A DNA stretch of 64,000 bases from Streptococcus sanguinis SK1 = NCTC 7863 (lineage in GTDB: Bacteria; Bacillota; Bacilli; Lactobacillales; Streptococcaceae). Of the stretch, positions 47,729 to 56,842 are shown piece after piece (position 1 is the stretch's first letter; each line of letters starts with the position of its first letter). Below the pieces are notes generated by a model. That model was not told where the DNA came from. It did no database searches and saw nothing but the letters and a program-made list of their open reading frames with translations. The translations under genes and the position numbers were made by a program. The stretch covers positions 140,208 through 204,207 of the forward strand of contig NZ_GL878509.1 of NCBI RefSeq assembly GCF_000194945.1, in the 5' to 3' direction.

Positions 47729-48115
47729 GTTGTTATGAAGTAGAATTACACTGCTGAGAAAAGCCAAAAAGGTCAGCCCCCCTGTTAAATACTTCTCTAA
47801 TAGACTCGCGGTCACAAAGAAATTGAAAACTGTAGCCAAAAAGAGAAAAACAGTTCCACTTAAGATGTTTTTTCTCAAAACAAAAGACTTCAAGCTACTT
47901 CTTAGCCAGCCTCCAAACGATAAATAACTGAAAGCAAAGAAACCCCACAGCAAGAAAAGTAGAAAGTTAACAGGCCGCAACCATAAAGGAAATACTATAT
48001 AAGTGCCGCCAAATACCAAACGTCCCAGAGGCAGGCCTAGCAGTAGAAGGAAGTGGAGTAAAGACTGCGAAAACCAGAGCAAGGCAGAAAACAAAGACAG
48101 AAATTTCACTTTCAT
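47708..48115 (-). CDS. Small hypothetical membrane protein
   Basis: 135 residues, about four membrane helices, basic between helices, no motif I can name. Its end lies within the tRNA terminator. It lies just after the ksgA terminator, so is probably transcribed from its own weak promoter, which I could not fix. In other streptococci this place is usually occupied by ksgA-rsgA, so the gene is accessory. Confidence 0.65.
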   Translation of the reverse strand: MKVKFLSLFSALLWFSQSLLHFLLLLGLPLGRLVFGGTYIVFPLWLRPVNFLLFLLWGFFAFSYLSFGGWLRSSLKSFVLRKNILSGTVFLFLATVFNFFVTASLLEKYLTGGLTFLAFLSSVILLHNNKKSYQS

Positions 48116-48134
48116 ATGTACCTCATGAGCAAAA

Positions 48135-48167
48135 TAGAAGACCAGCTATATAGAGCAGATCTTCTAT
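48135..48167 (-). terminator. ksgA terminator
   Basis: ATAGAAGA and TCTTCTAT form a stem with T run on both strands. It ends the tatD-rnmV-SDR-ksgA transcript. Confidence 0.7.
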
Positions 48168-48171
48168 TTTT

Positions 48172-49044
48172 TTATAATCCCTCTGACTTCAAAGCGTCTG
48201 CCAAGCGAGCAAATTCCTCTAAACTCAGAGCTTCTCCCCGAACACTTGGAGATAACTCCGCTCGTTCTAAAGCTGCTGTCAGTTTGCCTTTAGTCTCCTC
48301 AGACTTCCCAAAACAACTGGTCAGGTTATTCCAGAGAGTTTTCCTGCGGTGGACAAAACTGGCCTTGGAGACCTTGAAAAAGAATTTCTCATCCTGAACC
48401 TCAGCTGCCGGCTGCTCTCTGCGCACCATCTTGAGAATAGCCGAATCCACATTAGGCGCTGGCACAAAGACTGTCCTCGGCACGATAAAGGCAACCTTGG
48501 CCGTCATGTAATACTGCACCGCAATCGACAAACTACCATAAGCCTTGGTATTCGGCTGAGCCGAAATCCGATCGGCCACTTCTTTTTGCATCATAACGAC
48601 AAACTCACTAAAAGGAATCCCGCTCTCAATCAAATGCATGAGAATCGGTGTTGTGATGTAGTAGGGCAGATTTGCCACTACCTTGATAGGCAGGTCTGGA
48701 TTCTTAAACTCTGCTATGTACTGGGCCAGATCAACCTTGAGAATATCCTGATTGACCACTGTCACATTGTCAAAATCGCGCAGAGTATCCGCCAAAATCG
48801 GCACCAGCCGATCATCAATCTCAAAGGCCATGACCTCCACGGCACTTTCGGCCAAAAATTCCGTCAAAGCCCCAATACCAGGACCAATTTCGATGACATT
48901 GACCTTTTTGTCAATCTCAGCTGTGTCCACAATCTTCTGGAGGATGTTCGTATCCGTCAGGAAATTCTGACCGAAAGATTTTTTAAAGGTGAAACCGTGA
49001 CGCTCCAGAATGGCACGGGTTACACTATGGTCTGCAATACGCAT
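48172..49044 (-). CDS. rsmA: 16S rRNA dimethyladenosine transferase
   Basis: 290-residue SAM-dependent methyltransferase (KsgA) that dimethylates two adjacent adenosines near the 16S 3' end. [41 protein letters not shown] (SAM loop) and [10 protein letters not shown] (catalytic motif IV) are all present. Loss gives kasugamycin resistance in other bacteria. Follows an SDR gene by 20 bases. Confidence 0.97.
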   Translation of the reverse strand: MRIADHSVTRAILERHGFTFKKSFGQNFLTDTNILQKIVDTAEIDKKVNVIEIGPGIGALTEFLAESAVEVMAFEIDDRLVPILADTLRDFDNVTVVNQDILKVDLAQYIAEFKNPDLPIKVVANLPYYITTPILMHLIESGIPFSEFVVMMQKEVADRISAQPNTKAYGSLSIAVQYYMTAKVAFIVPRTVFVPAPNVDSAILKMVRREQPAAEVQDEKFFFKVSKASFVHRRKTLWNNLTSCFGKSEETKGKLTAALERAELSPSVRGEALSLEEFARLADALKSEGL

Positions 49045-49064
49045 CTTTTCTCTTTTCTAATTCG

Positions 49065-49919
49065 TTATTCGTTATTTTTTAAGGAGGTCATTTGCTCAAG
49101 CAAGGTGTAGAGTTTTTTCTGCTCTTCTTCCTCGTAAGCAGATGCATTAGCCTTAACTTCTCTGCATTTCTCGTCATACAAAAATCCTTCATAGCCATCT
49201 TCTGTAGATAAAGCTATATAGACTTTCGCCATTTCTTCAGGACTAATCGAAAATCTCGACTTAATTTTATACAGATTTTTCATAAAAGCGCTGAGGTGAT
49301 CATAGCGGCGCATATCAACTTTGACATTGGTCACACGGATTGCCTGAATTTTGATACCTTTCCAATATTTCCGCATATAAAGCGACAGCATCAACAAAGC
49401 CAGTTTATTCTGATAATAGGTCTTAGCAGGGCTGTAATGTTTTTGACCAGATAAATTTTCAAAATCAAGCTTCATGAAAGGATAAAGCACTAGCCCTTGG
49501 GAAGAAATATTAATAATCCGACCACTCTCTGACTTTTCCAACAAGTCTTTCAATAAGGAAGAAAGCAAGAATGGAGCGCCCACATTGGTCGCAAATTGTT
49601 TTTCCAATCCGTCTTTGGTAATCACAGGACTTTTGATTGATAAATCAAAATCAGCCGCATTGTTAATTAAAACATCTAAAGTCACTTCTTTTTGGATATA
49701 CTGCTCCACTGCTTTCCTGACACTCTTCATCTCAGATAAATCAACCAAGATGTAATCTACATGCGGATTTCCTGTTTGTTGACGGATTTTTTCACAGGCT
49801 TGCTCAGCAGCTTCTTTTCGCCGGCAAAATAAGGTCACTGACCACCCCTTTTCAGCTAACTGTTTAGCAGCCTGGTAGCCAATCCCACTATTACCGCCCG
49901 TAATAATTACTTTTTTCAT
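49065..49919 (-). CDS. Short-chain dehydrogenase/reductase family protein
   Basis: 284-residue Rossmann oxidoreductase. TGGNSGIG (8-15) binds NAD(P), NNAAD is near 86, and the Ser-Tyr-Lys triad is NISSQGL...YYQNKLAL (about 143 and 169-173). The C-terminus (about 180-284) fits the retinol-dehydrogenase-like SDR subgroup. Substrate unknown. It sits within the rnmV-ksgA run, which is usually contiguous in streptococci, so it may be an insertion. Confidence 0.85.
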   Translation of the reverse strand: MKKVIITGGNSGIGYQAAKQLAEKGWSVTLFCRRKEAAEQACEKIRQQTGNPHVDYILVDLSEMKSVRKAVEQYIQKEVTLDVLINNAADFDLSIKSPVITKDGLEKQFATNVGAPFLLSSLLKDLLEKSESGRIINISSQGLVLYPFMKLDFENLSGQKHYSPAKTYYQNKLALLMLSLYMRKYWKGIKIQAIRVTNVKVDMRRYDHLSAFMKNLYKIKSRFSISPEEMAKVYIALSTEDGYEGFLYDEKCREVKANASAYEEEEQKKLYTLLEQMTSLKNNE

Positions 49920-49930
49920 TCCTTACTCCG

Positions 49931-50500
49931 TTAGACTGAATACCTCTCCATCACTTCTTCCACTTCCGCCAAAGTCACCCCAAACAATTCCAAGCGTTTA
50001 AGCAGTTGCTTGCCGTTAGAATAGCCGATACGGAGCTGCTCTCCCAGATACTCTCGGCGCTGACGGCTGTCGCTTCCCATAAGCAGACCTAGTCGCACAA
50101 GATCGCCTTTGGTGATGTCAAAATTATCCTCATCATCGAAATATCCGACCAACCCAGCTAACGCCTGCTGTAAATTCTCAAATGAAGCGTGTTCCACTCC
50201 AAGCGATTTACCCTTGTTCTTAGACTTGGGAGCCGCCTCATCACGGCGGAGAAAGGCATGCTGAGCAGTTGGCACAGCCTCCATAATCATTCGACGGATA
50301 CGCTCACCGTTGTAGTCTGGATCGGTAAAGACAATAACCCCACGCAGCTGGTGCAGTTTCTCTATCCGCTCTAGGTCTTCTTCATTGATAGCGGAGCCTC
50401 TCGTCTCGTAAGTGTCAACTTGGTAAAATCGCTGAAGGTTAGCTGTATCATCCTTGCCCTCCACGACGATTACCTGAGGGATTTTTATCTTCTCAGTCAA
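49931..50500 (-). CDS. rnmV: Ribonuclease M5
   Basis: About 189 residues from the TTG at 50500, a start supported by AAGGTG seven bases upstream and an overlap of eight bases with tatD; ATGs at 50527 and 50521 have no site. Matures 5S rRNA. Toprim domain: IVVEGKDD (near the start), VIVFTDPDYNGERIRR and the HAFLRRDEA region. The start is the only unsure part. Confidence 0.93.
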   Translation of the reverse strand: MTEKIKIPQVIVVEGKDDTANLQRFYQVDTYETRGSAINEEDLERIEKLHQLRGVIVFTDPDYNGERIRRMIMEAVPTAQHAFLRRDEAAPKSKNKGKSLGVEHASFENLQQALAGLVGYFDDEDNFDITKGDLVRLGLLMGSDSRQRREYLGEQLRIGYSNGKQLLKRLELFGVTLAEVEEVMERYSV

Positions 50501-51263
50501 GCCCAAACACCTTCTTTGCATTGTCATAGGTCGCTTGCGCTACTTCTTCGACCGTCAACCCACGCAGCTCAGCAATTTTCTCTACAACATAGCGGGTATA
50601 GGCTGTTTTGTTTTCTCGGCCACGCTTGGGAACAGGTGCTAGATAAGGCGCATCCGTCTCGACGAGGATTTTGTCCAAAGGCAGGTTCTGCGCTGACTCC
50701 TGAATATCCGTCGCTTTCTTAAAGGTCACAACTCCAGAAAAGGAAATCATCATCCCTAACTCGATAAAGCGCTCTGCCATTTCCAAAGAACCCGAATAAG
50801 AGTGCATAATAGCGCCTCGAGGACCTACACCTTCACTCTTGATAGTCTCATAGGTATCCTCCAATGCGTCACGTGTGTGAACGACAAAGGGCAGGTTCAG
50901 CTCTTTAGAGAGCTGGATTTGGCGTCGAAACACCCGCTCCTGAACATCCTTGGGCGCGGTCATCCAGTGATAGTCCAGCCCAATCTCGCCCAGAGCCAGC
51001 ACCTTGGGGTGACGAAGCTTGTCCAGCAGATAGGCTTCCACCGCCTCATCATAAGTCCCAGCCTCAGTCGGATGCCAGCCAATCGTAGCATAAAGCTGAT
51101 CATAGCTGTCGGCCAACTCCAAGGCGCGCTCAATGGTCGGCCGATCAAAACCGACAATATTTATTTTGCTGACGCCCATTTCTGCAGCCAGCTGCAGCTC
51201 CTCTGCCTCTCGACCAGCAAATTCTTCCACATTTAAATGCGTGTGTGTATCAAAAATCTTCAT
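50493..51263 (-). CDS. tatD: TatD-family metal-dependent DNase
   Basis: 256-residue TIM-barrel hydrolase. HTHLN (near residue 6-10), the metal glutamate in ALGEIGLDYHW, HTRDAL, and H and D in IMHSYSG and LVETDAPYLAP. Acts on DNA or other substrates in repair and turnover. First of the tatD-rnmV-SDR-ksgA run; a TGA-TATAAT promoter lies upstream. Confidence 0.93.
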   Translation of the reverse strand: MKIFDTHTHLNVEEFAGREAEELQLAAEMGVSKINIVGFDRPTIERALELADSYDQLYATIGWHPTEAGTYDEAVEAYLLDKLRHPKVLALGEIGLDYHWMTAPKDVQERVFRRQIQLSKELNLPFVVHTRDALEDTYETIKSEGVGPRGAIMHSYSGSLEMAERFIELGMMISFSGVVTFKKATDIQESAQNLPLDKILVETDAPYLAPVPKRGRENKTAYTRYVVEKIAELRGLTVEEVAQATYDNAKKVFGLD

Positions 51264-51358
51264 GGCTTACTTCCTTGTCTTTCCTGTCCTTTATTATATC
51301 AAAAATGACCTAAAAAATCAGAAGTCGCTTCAAAGCAGAAAAATAAGATAGCTGCCAT

Positions 51359-52600
51359 TCAACAGCCATCCGAATCCGCCTTCAAGTTATCCATTGGAAT
51401 AATTAAGCAGAAAGACAATGCCAGCATTAACACAAGAGGGAGGAGAATATAAATAACCCCCAAACTGCTGGCAAGAGCTATCAACAGCATGGATAAAACA
51501 CTCGGAACAGCCATGCTAAATAGATTAATAGCTGACTGTATGGCTCCCATGGACTCTTCTGGTATTAGGCTGAAGACAGATTTCTGCAGTCTTGGACTCA
51601 GCAAACCGACTGTAACTGAGCAAGCAAAGCTTGCTATCAGTATAAGTAAAAAATTTTGCCAGAAAAAACCGCAAAGAATAAAACCTTCACATACTTGGCT
51701 ACTATACATAGCAAGCTTCGTCGAAAGTTTTTTCAGCAAACTGCCACTCAAAATATTTCCTAAGATCAGACCAGCGGAACTTAGAACAATTAACACGGCA
51801 ATGGACTGACCAACCTGCAAATTCCAAAAAGGCCTTTTCAGCAACAAAAGAGTCGCTACTGGCGTCAGAATGTTCAGAGTGACCTGTCCAAAGGTTGAAA
51901 CCAATAACAACCTCACAACATTTTTCAATCCCAGTAAGACTTTAAGAGAATCCAATAAATGCTGCCAATAATTTTCTCTATTTAGCTCCTTGGCACTGCT
52001 GAGCTCCGGTTCTAAATCCTGTAAGCTTTTACTAATATGCCAAAAACCAAGGTAAGCTAGTAAGAATGTCAGAGCATTTAGTCCTGCCAAAGCTCCAATA
52101 CTCATCCAAGCGATGAGAAAACCGCCAGCTAGATTCCCCAAAATATGAACCAGACTCATACTAGCCTGCCGAAAGCCCATAGCAGAGGTCATATCTTGCT
52201 CAATCACCTTTACATAAACCGGCGTCAGCATGGCACCTGAAAAATAACTCAGACTATCCGACAGAAAGTTAATCAAGCAAATCACAAGCAAAATCAAGAA
52301 AGAGAAATCTTGTCCAAGCAACAAAAACGTTACCAAGCTATATAAGAGCACCTTACTAAACTGTATAAGCAGGTATTTATGAATACGATCCTTCTGAAAG
52401 TCCGCTGCAACTCCAGTAAAAACTTGAATTAACTGAGGCAGCGTTTCAGAAAGAGAAATCAATAAAACCGCAATTGGAGCAAAGGAGTAAGCAGAAACAT
52501 AGTTCATCAAAGCCAAATAAAAAACAATGTCTCCAAAACCTGAAATCCATTGATTGATGAGCAACTGGCGAAAATTTTTGTTTTTTGCAAAAACAATCAT
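51359..52600 (-). CDS. MFS transporter, likely exporter
   Basis: 413 residues with about twelve membrane helices and the loop-2 style FTGVAADFQKDRIHKYLL (about 60-77), typical of the MFS drug/macrolide exporter group (MefA-like). The ArsR-type gene just upstream and repeats over its promoter suggest it is induced by its substrate. No known resistance signature is recognised. Its substrate is unknown. Confidence 0.85.
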   Translation of the reverse strand: MIVFAKNKNFRQLLINQWISGFGDIVFYLALMNYVSAYSFAPIAVLLISLSETLPQLIQVFTGVAADFQKDRIHKYLLIQFSKVLLYSLVTFLLLGQDFSFLILLVICLINFLSDSLSYFSGAMLTPVYVKVIEQDMTSAMGFRQASMSLVHILGNLAGGFLIAWMSIGALAGLNALTFLLAYLGFWHISKSLQDLEPELSSAKELNRENYWQHLLDSLKVLLGLKNVVRLLLVSTFGQVTLNILTPVATLLLLKRPFWNLQVGQSIAVLIVLSSAGLILGNILSGSLLKKLSTKLAMYSSQVCEGFILCGFFWQNFLLILIASFACSVTVGLLSPRLQKSVFSLIPEESMGAIQSAINLFSMAVPSVLSMLLIALASSLGVIYILLPLVLMLALSFCLIIPMDNLKADSDGC

Positions 52601-52618
52601 ACGACATCTCCTTTACTC

Positions 52619-52683
52619 TTGTTAGATTTTTGTTTAACAAATCATAACAATTAATTAGTCAATTGTCAAATTTTTGTTAGATT
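52619..52683. promoter_or_regulatory. MFS promoter flanked by TTGTTAGATT repeats
   Basis: On the minus strand TTGACA (52664-52669), a 17-base spacer and TATGAT (52641-52646). TTGTTAGATT (plus strand) is repeated at 52619-52628 and 52674-52683, one on each side of the promoter, 55 bases apart. These are candidate sites for the ArsR-like regulator encoded upstream. Confidence 0.6.
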
Positions 52684-52693
52684 ATTATTTTAC

Positions 52694-52729
52694 AAAAAGA
52701 AGGCCTAGAATGAATCCAGGTCTTCTTAA
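52694..52729 (-). terminator. Terminator after ArsR-like gene
   Basis: On the minus strand AAGAAGACCT and AGGCCTTCTT form a stem followed by TTT. So the MFS gene is transcribed from its own promoter. Confidence 0.75.
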
Positions 52730-52730
52730 A

Positions 52731-53747
52731 CTATGTTAGGTCCTGTTTGAACTTCTCTATAATCTTTCGAATCAGTTCTTTATTGACCGTGTACTTAACC
52801 GAATCATCATCCACCACAAGCTCCAGCAAGCCAGAATTTAGGAGCTTCTGCGTATGGAATGAGATAGAGGCTCTTGTAAGCCCCAGTTTTTTAGCTATAT
52901 CTTTATTCTTGGCATGCGGTTGAATCAATTCAATCAAGACTTTATAGCGGGTTTCATCACCAAGAGTTTTTAAGGTCAGAGCCAATGTTTCATCGTTAAG
53001 CTCTGATTCCGCCTTTGATAACTGGGAACTTCTCGTCGAAAGGACTAAGGAATAGGAAGTGAAATCAGGAACCTTTTCGAGAAAAGAATCAATAAACATG
53101 GGTGACAGAACAAAGACTTGAGTGTCCTTTTCAAGAAGCTTGGCATTCTGCTCTTCATCATCCATCACATCAGATAGGCTAAATTCTTGTTCAAAAGCTA
53201 GAACTTCCTGCTCAAACTGCTCATAAATAGGCTGATAGAGCTCGAACACTCTTTCCAGCAAGGAAACTAATTGATCCCGAAGCTTCTCTGGATACTGAAT
53301 AGCTTGGTACCAGTACCATTTATTTTCCGGAGACTTGTCACTATTCTCTATAAAATCCAGCAGATCTTCAGGATATCCCTTGGTAACTCCCCCTTTAGAA
53401 AGCTTAAGTGATAAGCAATAGATGATTTGCTCTGCGTCTAGTTTTTTCAGACATTCTAACAAGTCATGCAAATTGGCCGGATCTTCTCCTTTTTCTAGCA
53501 AGTAGAGGTAGAGGAGCGGAGCCAGTCCCACTGTAGCTCCTTCGAACAAACTAACCGCAACAAGCTCGCTTTTCAAAGGAAGTAAATCCTGATAAAGCTT
53601 ATCATAGTGCGGCTGTACATCAAGAAGCAGCTCCTTTTGATTCTGCCGTAAATCCTTCCACATATGTTTATCTTCCCTTGAAACGATGGCAGGCACCATA
53701 AGAAATTCATATAACTTACTACGATAATGAACAAGCTTTACACCCAC
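52731..53747 (-). CDS. ArsR-type winged-helix regulator with long N-terminal domain
   Basis: 338 residues from the GTG at 53747, where AGGAGG lies nine bases upstream. The C-terminal 85 residues are an ArsR/MarR-type winged helix (LKTLGDETRYKVLIELI, KNKDIAKKLGLTRASISFHTQKL, LVVDDDSVKYTV). The first 250 residues are helical, unlike small metal-sensing ArsR proteins, and match no family I can name; they may bind an effector. It likely represses the adjacent MFS gene. Confidence 0.75.
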   Translation of the reverse strand: MGVKLVHYRSKLYEFLMVPAIVSREDKHMWKDLRQNQKELLLDVQPHYDKLYQDLLPLKSELVAVSLFEGATVGLAPLLYLYLLEKGEDPANLHDLLECLKKLDAEQIIYCLSLKLSKGGVTKGYPEDLLDFIENSDKSPENKWYWYQAIQYPEKLRDQLVSLLERVFELYQPIYEQFEQEVLAFEQEFSLSDVMDDEEQNAKLLEKDTQVFVLSPMFIDSFLEKVPDFTSYSLVLSTRSSQLSKAESELNDETLALTLKTLGDETRYKVLIELIQPHAKNKDIAKKLGLTRASISFHTQKLLNSGLLELVVDDDSVKYTVNKELIRKIIEKFKQDLT

Positions 53748-53956
53748 AGACTCTTCCCTCCTTACACATACTCCGCTTCTGACCAGAAATAGTATACAAT
53801 TCCTGTTTTTCATTATACCAAAAATCAAGCAAAATATTCATCGTCTTCTAATCTGTTCATCTCCTGACAATAAATCCATCTTTATAAAATAAGAGATTTT
53901 TAGAAACTTTCATCTAGTCCTTAAGACCGATTTTATCTTTTTTCGATATTTTCTTA

Positions 53957-53985
53957 TTGATTATCGATAATATTCGTGTTATAGT
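53957..53985 (+). promoter_or_regulatory. Promoter of DUF2975-XRE-membrane operon with palindrome
   Basis: TTGATT (53957-53962), a 17-base spacer and TATAGT (53980-53985). ATTATCGATAAT at 53960-53971 is a perfect palindrome overlapping the -35 and spacer. A related TTCGATATTTTC lies upstream. A candidate self-regulatory site for the XRE protein of this operon. Confidence 0.6.
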
Positions 53986-54018
53986 TACTAAGAAATGAAA
54001 CGTTAGTCGGAGGAAATT

Positions 54019-54495
54019 ATGACAGACAAAATGAAAAAGACTGCTGAAGATATGAGCATCACTCTTACAAAAATCAGTATCAGCCTTTTATTTATTGCTT
54101 CCATTATCCTGATAGCCCTAGGACCTTGGGTCGTCAACCTAGTTATCGAATTTCCCTCTCCTTTCTTTCAAGGGGAGACGCGCTTTTGGCTATTGCTGCT
54201 GCTCGGCTATGTCCTAGGCTGCCTGGCTCTGGCCTGCATTGTCCATCTCTATCGACTCCTTAGCCGCATTGGTAAAAATCAGGTCTTTATCACACAAAAT
54301 GTTCAGTACATGCGCTATCTTGGCTGGGAAGTGGGCACTGTCGCTCTTATCTCCCTATTTATGGGACTGACAGCTTACTTGCCCATGCTCTTAGTCACTG
54401 TTTCTTGCAGTATATTGACCCTGATTATCCGCGTCATCCGCAATGCCTTTGGCAAGGCCATTGAGCTGCAGGATCAAGTGGACTACACTATTTAG
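54019..54495 (+). CDS. DUF2975 membrane protein
   Basis: 158 residues, four membrane helices in the DUF2975 pattern (SLLFIASIILIALG, LLLLGYVLGCLALACIVHLY, MRYLGWEVGTVALISLFMG, LLVTVSCSILTLIIRVIRNAFGKAIELQDQVDYTI). Members are usually encoded next to a short XRE regulator gene, as here. Function unknown. GGAGG lies before the ATG. First gene of the operon. Confidence 0.85.
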   Translation: MTDKMKKTAEDMSITLTKISISLLFIASIILIALGPWVVNLVIEFPSPFFQGETRFWLLLLLGYVLGCLALACIVHLYRLLSRIGKNQVFITQNVQYMRYLGWEVGTVALISLFMGLTAYLPMLLVTVSCSILTLIIRVIRNAFGKAIELQDQVDYTI

Positions 54496-54503
54496 GAGGT
54501 CTT

Positions 54504-54722
54504 ATGATTCAGATAAATTTAGACCTTGTCATGGCGCAAAAGCGCATCAGTGCTGGCCGTTTAGCAGAGTTGATTGACCTAACACCAGCCAATCTATCTA
54601 TCCTAAAAAATAATCGAGCCAAGGCTGTCCGCTTTTCAACACTCAACGCTCTCTGCCGTGAACTAGACTGCCAGCCTGGCGATATTTTGGAGTATATCCC
54701 TGACGATGAGGAGGAGAAATAA
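54504..54722 (+). CDS. Small XRE-family regulator (YozG-like)
   Basis: 72 residues. A whole-protein helix-turn-helix: MIQINLDLVMAQKRISAGRLAELIDLTPANLSILKN, then FSTLNALCRELDCQPGDILEY. Such proteins pair with DUF2975 proteins. Starts 8 bases after the DUF2975 stop, with AGGAGG. It may bind the palindrome in the operon promoter and regulate itself. Confidence 0.9.
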   Translation: MIQINLDLVMAQKRISAGRLAELIDLTPANLSILKNNRAKAVRFSTLNALCRELDCQPGDILEYIPDDEEEK

Positions 54723-54724
54723 TT

Positions 54725-56140
54725 ATGGAATATCCAGCACAAGATCAGATGAATGTCCAGCCTTGTCTGCCCGCAGAAGCAGAACGACAGACCATCTTCA
54801 CAGGCCTAGAGGACAAGCAACTGCGATTCTTTAAAATCAGCTATCTAATCCTCTATCTTTTAACCTACTTTTACTCTGCTGTATTTTTTAATTATCAAAC
54901 TGCACCCTTTTTCCCGTTTGCAATCGGCCTTATATTATTAAGCGAGGCCTTAATCAGGAAATTGGCCTATCCATCTCTGCAGATAAAAAATCTTGACAGC
55001 AGATTAGAGGCTAGAAGCTTTCTAATCATGACGTTAGCCCAAGCCCTAGCTTTAAGTCTCTGGGGGCTTCATCGCCAGCTAGAATTGTTCCAATTTCTAG
55101 CCATCCACATCTCATTCGCCTTCTATATTCTGTCCCACACAGGCTGGTTAAGCCAAGGGCGTTTGGGTATCCTAGTCTGGTTTGACACCATTCAAGCCTT
55201 CTGCATCCTGCCCTTTAAAAATTTCATTGCTGCTATTCTAGTCTTTATAGAAGGCAAGCAGCAGGACTCTTCTGACAGCTCTGACAGTCTGTCTTCAAAG
55301 AAATCCCAACAGCTCGTGATTATCGTCAGCAGCTTCTTTGTTGCAGGAATCTTGGTCTACTTTGTCTGGTCCCAGCTAAGTCAGGTTTCAGACAGCTTTG
55401 CTTCTTTCTTCAGCAATACCGCTGATGTTATTGAAAATCTCCTTGACTCCCTCTTTTCAAGTCTTGATAGCAGCATGATTGTCTTCAAGGCCTGCCTGGC
55501 TGTTCCTGTCAGTCTATACTTGTATGGCCTCCTAGCCGGCAGTCTGTTAGGCAAAAAAGATACTAAACTTAGCTACAAAAAATTCCAAGCAAGCATCCGC
55601 CCTTTGCGAGTAGCACCCGCTTTCGCAGCCTACATTATCATCGGCAGCCTCTGCCTGACCTATGCTCTCTTCTTCCTGACGGGTCTGGGTGAGCTCGGTC
55701 AGCTCCTAAGCGCCGGAACAATAGCTCAGGCTATTTCTCCCCAGAATGCTTCAACTGTTGCCGTAGCTGGCTTCTGGCAGCTGGTTCGGGTCTCTATCCT
55801 TAACTTTGCAGTCCTAGGTGTCTTCTATCTGATTGCCAAAAAGCCACTCTGGGACCAGAAAGGGACGCGATTCGCAGCTACTATCCTCTTTATCTTTACC
55901 GGTCTGCTGGCTTTACTAGCTGGCTGGAAATTATTTGGCATCTACATCTACCTTTACGGACCAACACCGCTGCGCTTGATTTCAGCTTGGTTCATCCTAG
56001 TTCTCTTAGTCTGGTGCCTACTGACCTTGATTCGTTTCTACAAACCTATCCAAGCCATTCGCATCGGTATCTTTTATGCCCTGATAAGCTTTACCTTGCT
56101 CTGCTATCTTTATCCAATGCTTTTACCAGTAGCAAAATAA
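54725..56140 (+). CDS. Polytopic membrane protein (DUF4173/DUF4153-like)
   Basis: 471 residues with about ten membrane helices, and a Ser/Asp-rich cytosolic loop near 175-188. It resembles DUF4173-type proteins that sit with DUF2975 or XRE genes, but the match is from pattern only. Starts two bases after the XRE stop (GAGGAG before ATG), so is coupled. Function unknown. It may be a regulated sensor or stress protein. Confidence 0.7.
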   Translation: MEYPAQDQMNVQPCLPAEAERQTIFTGLEDKQLRFFKISYLILYLLTYFYSAVFFNYQTAPFFPFAIGLILLSEALIRKLAYPSLQIKNLDSRLEARSFLIMTLAQALALSLWGLHRQLELFQFLAIHISFAFYILSHTGWLSQGRLGILVWFDTIQAFCILPFKNFIAAILVFIEGKQQDSSDSSDSLSSKKSQQLVIIVSSFFVAGILVYFVWSQLSQVSDSFASFFSNTADVIENLLDSLFSSLDSSMIVFKACLAVPVSLYLYGLLAGSLLGKKDTKLSYKKFQASIRPLRVAPAFAAYIIIGSLCLTYALFFLTGLGELGQLLSAGTIAQAISPQNASTVAVAGFWQLVRVSILNFAVLGVFYLIAKKPLWDQKGTRFAATILFIFTGLLALLAGWKLFGIYIYLYGPTPLRLISAWFILVLLVWCLLTLIRFYKPIQAIRIGIFYALISFTLLCYLYPMLLPVAK

Positions 56141-56160
56141 GCAACTGTGCTTAACTATAC

Positions 56161-56203
56161 ACAAAAAACCAGAAAGAAAATCAATTTCTTTCTGGTTTTT
56201 TTC
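56161..56203. terminator. Bidirectional terminator
   Basis: AAAAAACCAGAAAGAAA and TTTCTTTCTGGTTTTTT form a long stem with a T run, between the operon (+) and tag (-). Confidence 0.85.
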
Positions 56204-56270
56204 TCTTTTTATATCATTTACCGGCATTCGATAATAGACCGCTCATTCTTCTAACTCAAAGGAAAAATAA

Positions 56271-56831
56271 TTATATTCTAAAATCACACGTCAGCAAATG
56301 ATCATTAACCATGCCAATGGACTGCATAAAGGCATATATGGTCGTAGAACCAACAAAAGAAAAACCTTTCTTTTTGAGTTCTTTACTAATTTTATCGGAT
56401 AGATCCGTTCGAGAGGGCACCTCTTCAATACTAGACCATGAATTAAGAATCGGTTCATTATTTACAAAAGACCAAATATAAGAATCCAAACTACCATATT
56501 CTTCTTTTAATTTTAAATAGGCCTTAGCATTTTTTATAACTGCCTTTATTTTCAGCCTATTTCGTATCACTCTTTGATCACTAAGCAATTCTTCAATCTT
56601 CTGCTCGTCATAGTTGGAGAGTATTTCAGGATTGAAGTTTTCATAAGCCTCTGTCATAGCATCCATTTTTGACAAAATAGTTTGCCAGCTCAAGCCCGCC
56701 TGCTGACCTTCCAAAATCAACATTTTAAAGAGTTTATGCTCGTCATGAACAGGTCGCCCCCAGTCATGGTCATGATAATTTCTCTCAAGCTCACTATTTT
56801 CAGCCCAATCGCATCTTTTTATCTCAACCAT
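56271..56831 (-). CDS. tag: DNA-3-methyladenine glycosylase I
   Basis: 186 residues. Removes 3-methyladenine from DNA. EIKRCDWAENSELERNYHDHDWGRP is the typical start (Cys, zinc-binding and the aromatic pocket). The last His and Cys (HLLTCDF) with the early Cys complete the zinc site. It follows the FMN-binding-type gene by 11 bases and is likely cotranscribed with it. Confidence 0.95.
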   Translation of the reverse strand: MVEIKRCDWAENSELERNYHDHDWGRPVHDEHKLFKMLILEGQQAGLSWQTILSKMDAMTEAYENFNPEILSNYDEQKIEELLSDQRVIRNRLKIKAVIKNAKAYLKLKEEYGSLDSYIWSFVNNEPILNSWSSIEEVPSRTDLSDKISKELKKKGFSFVGSTTIYAFMQSIGMVNDHLLTCDFRI

Positions 56832-56842
56832 CTATTTTCTCC

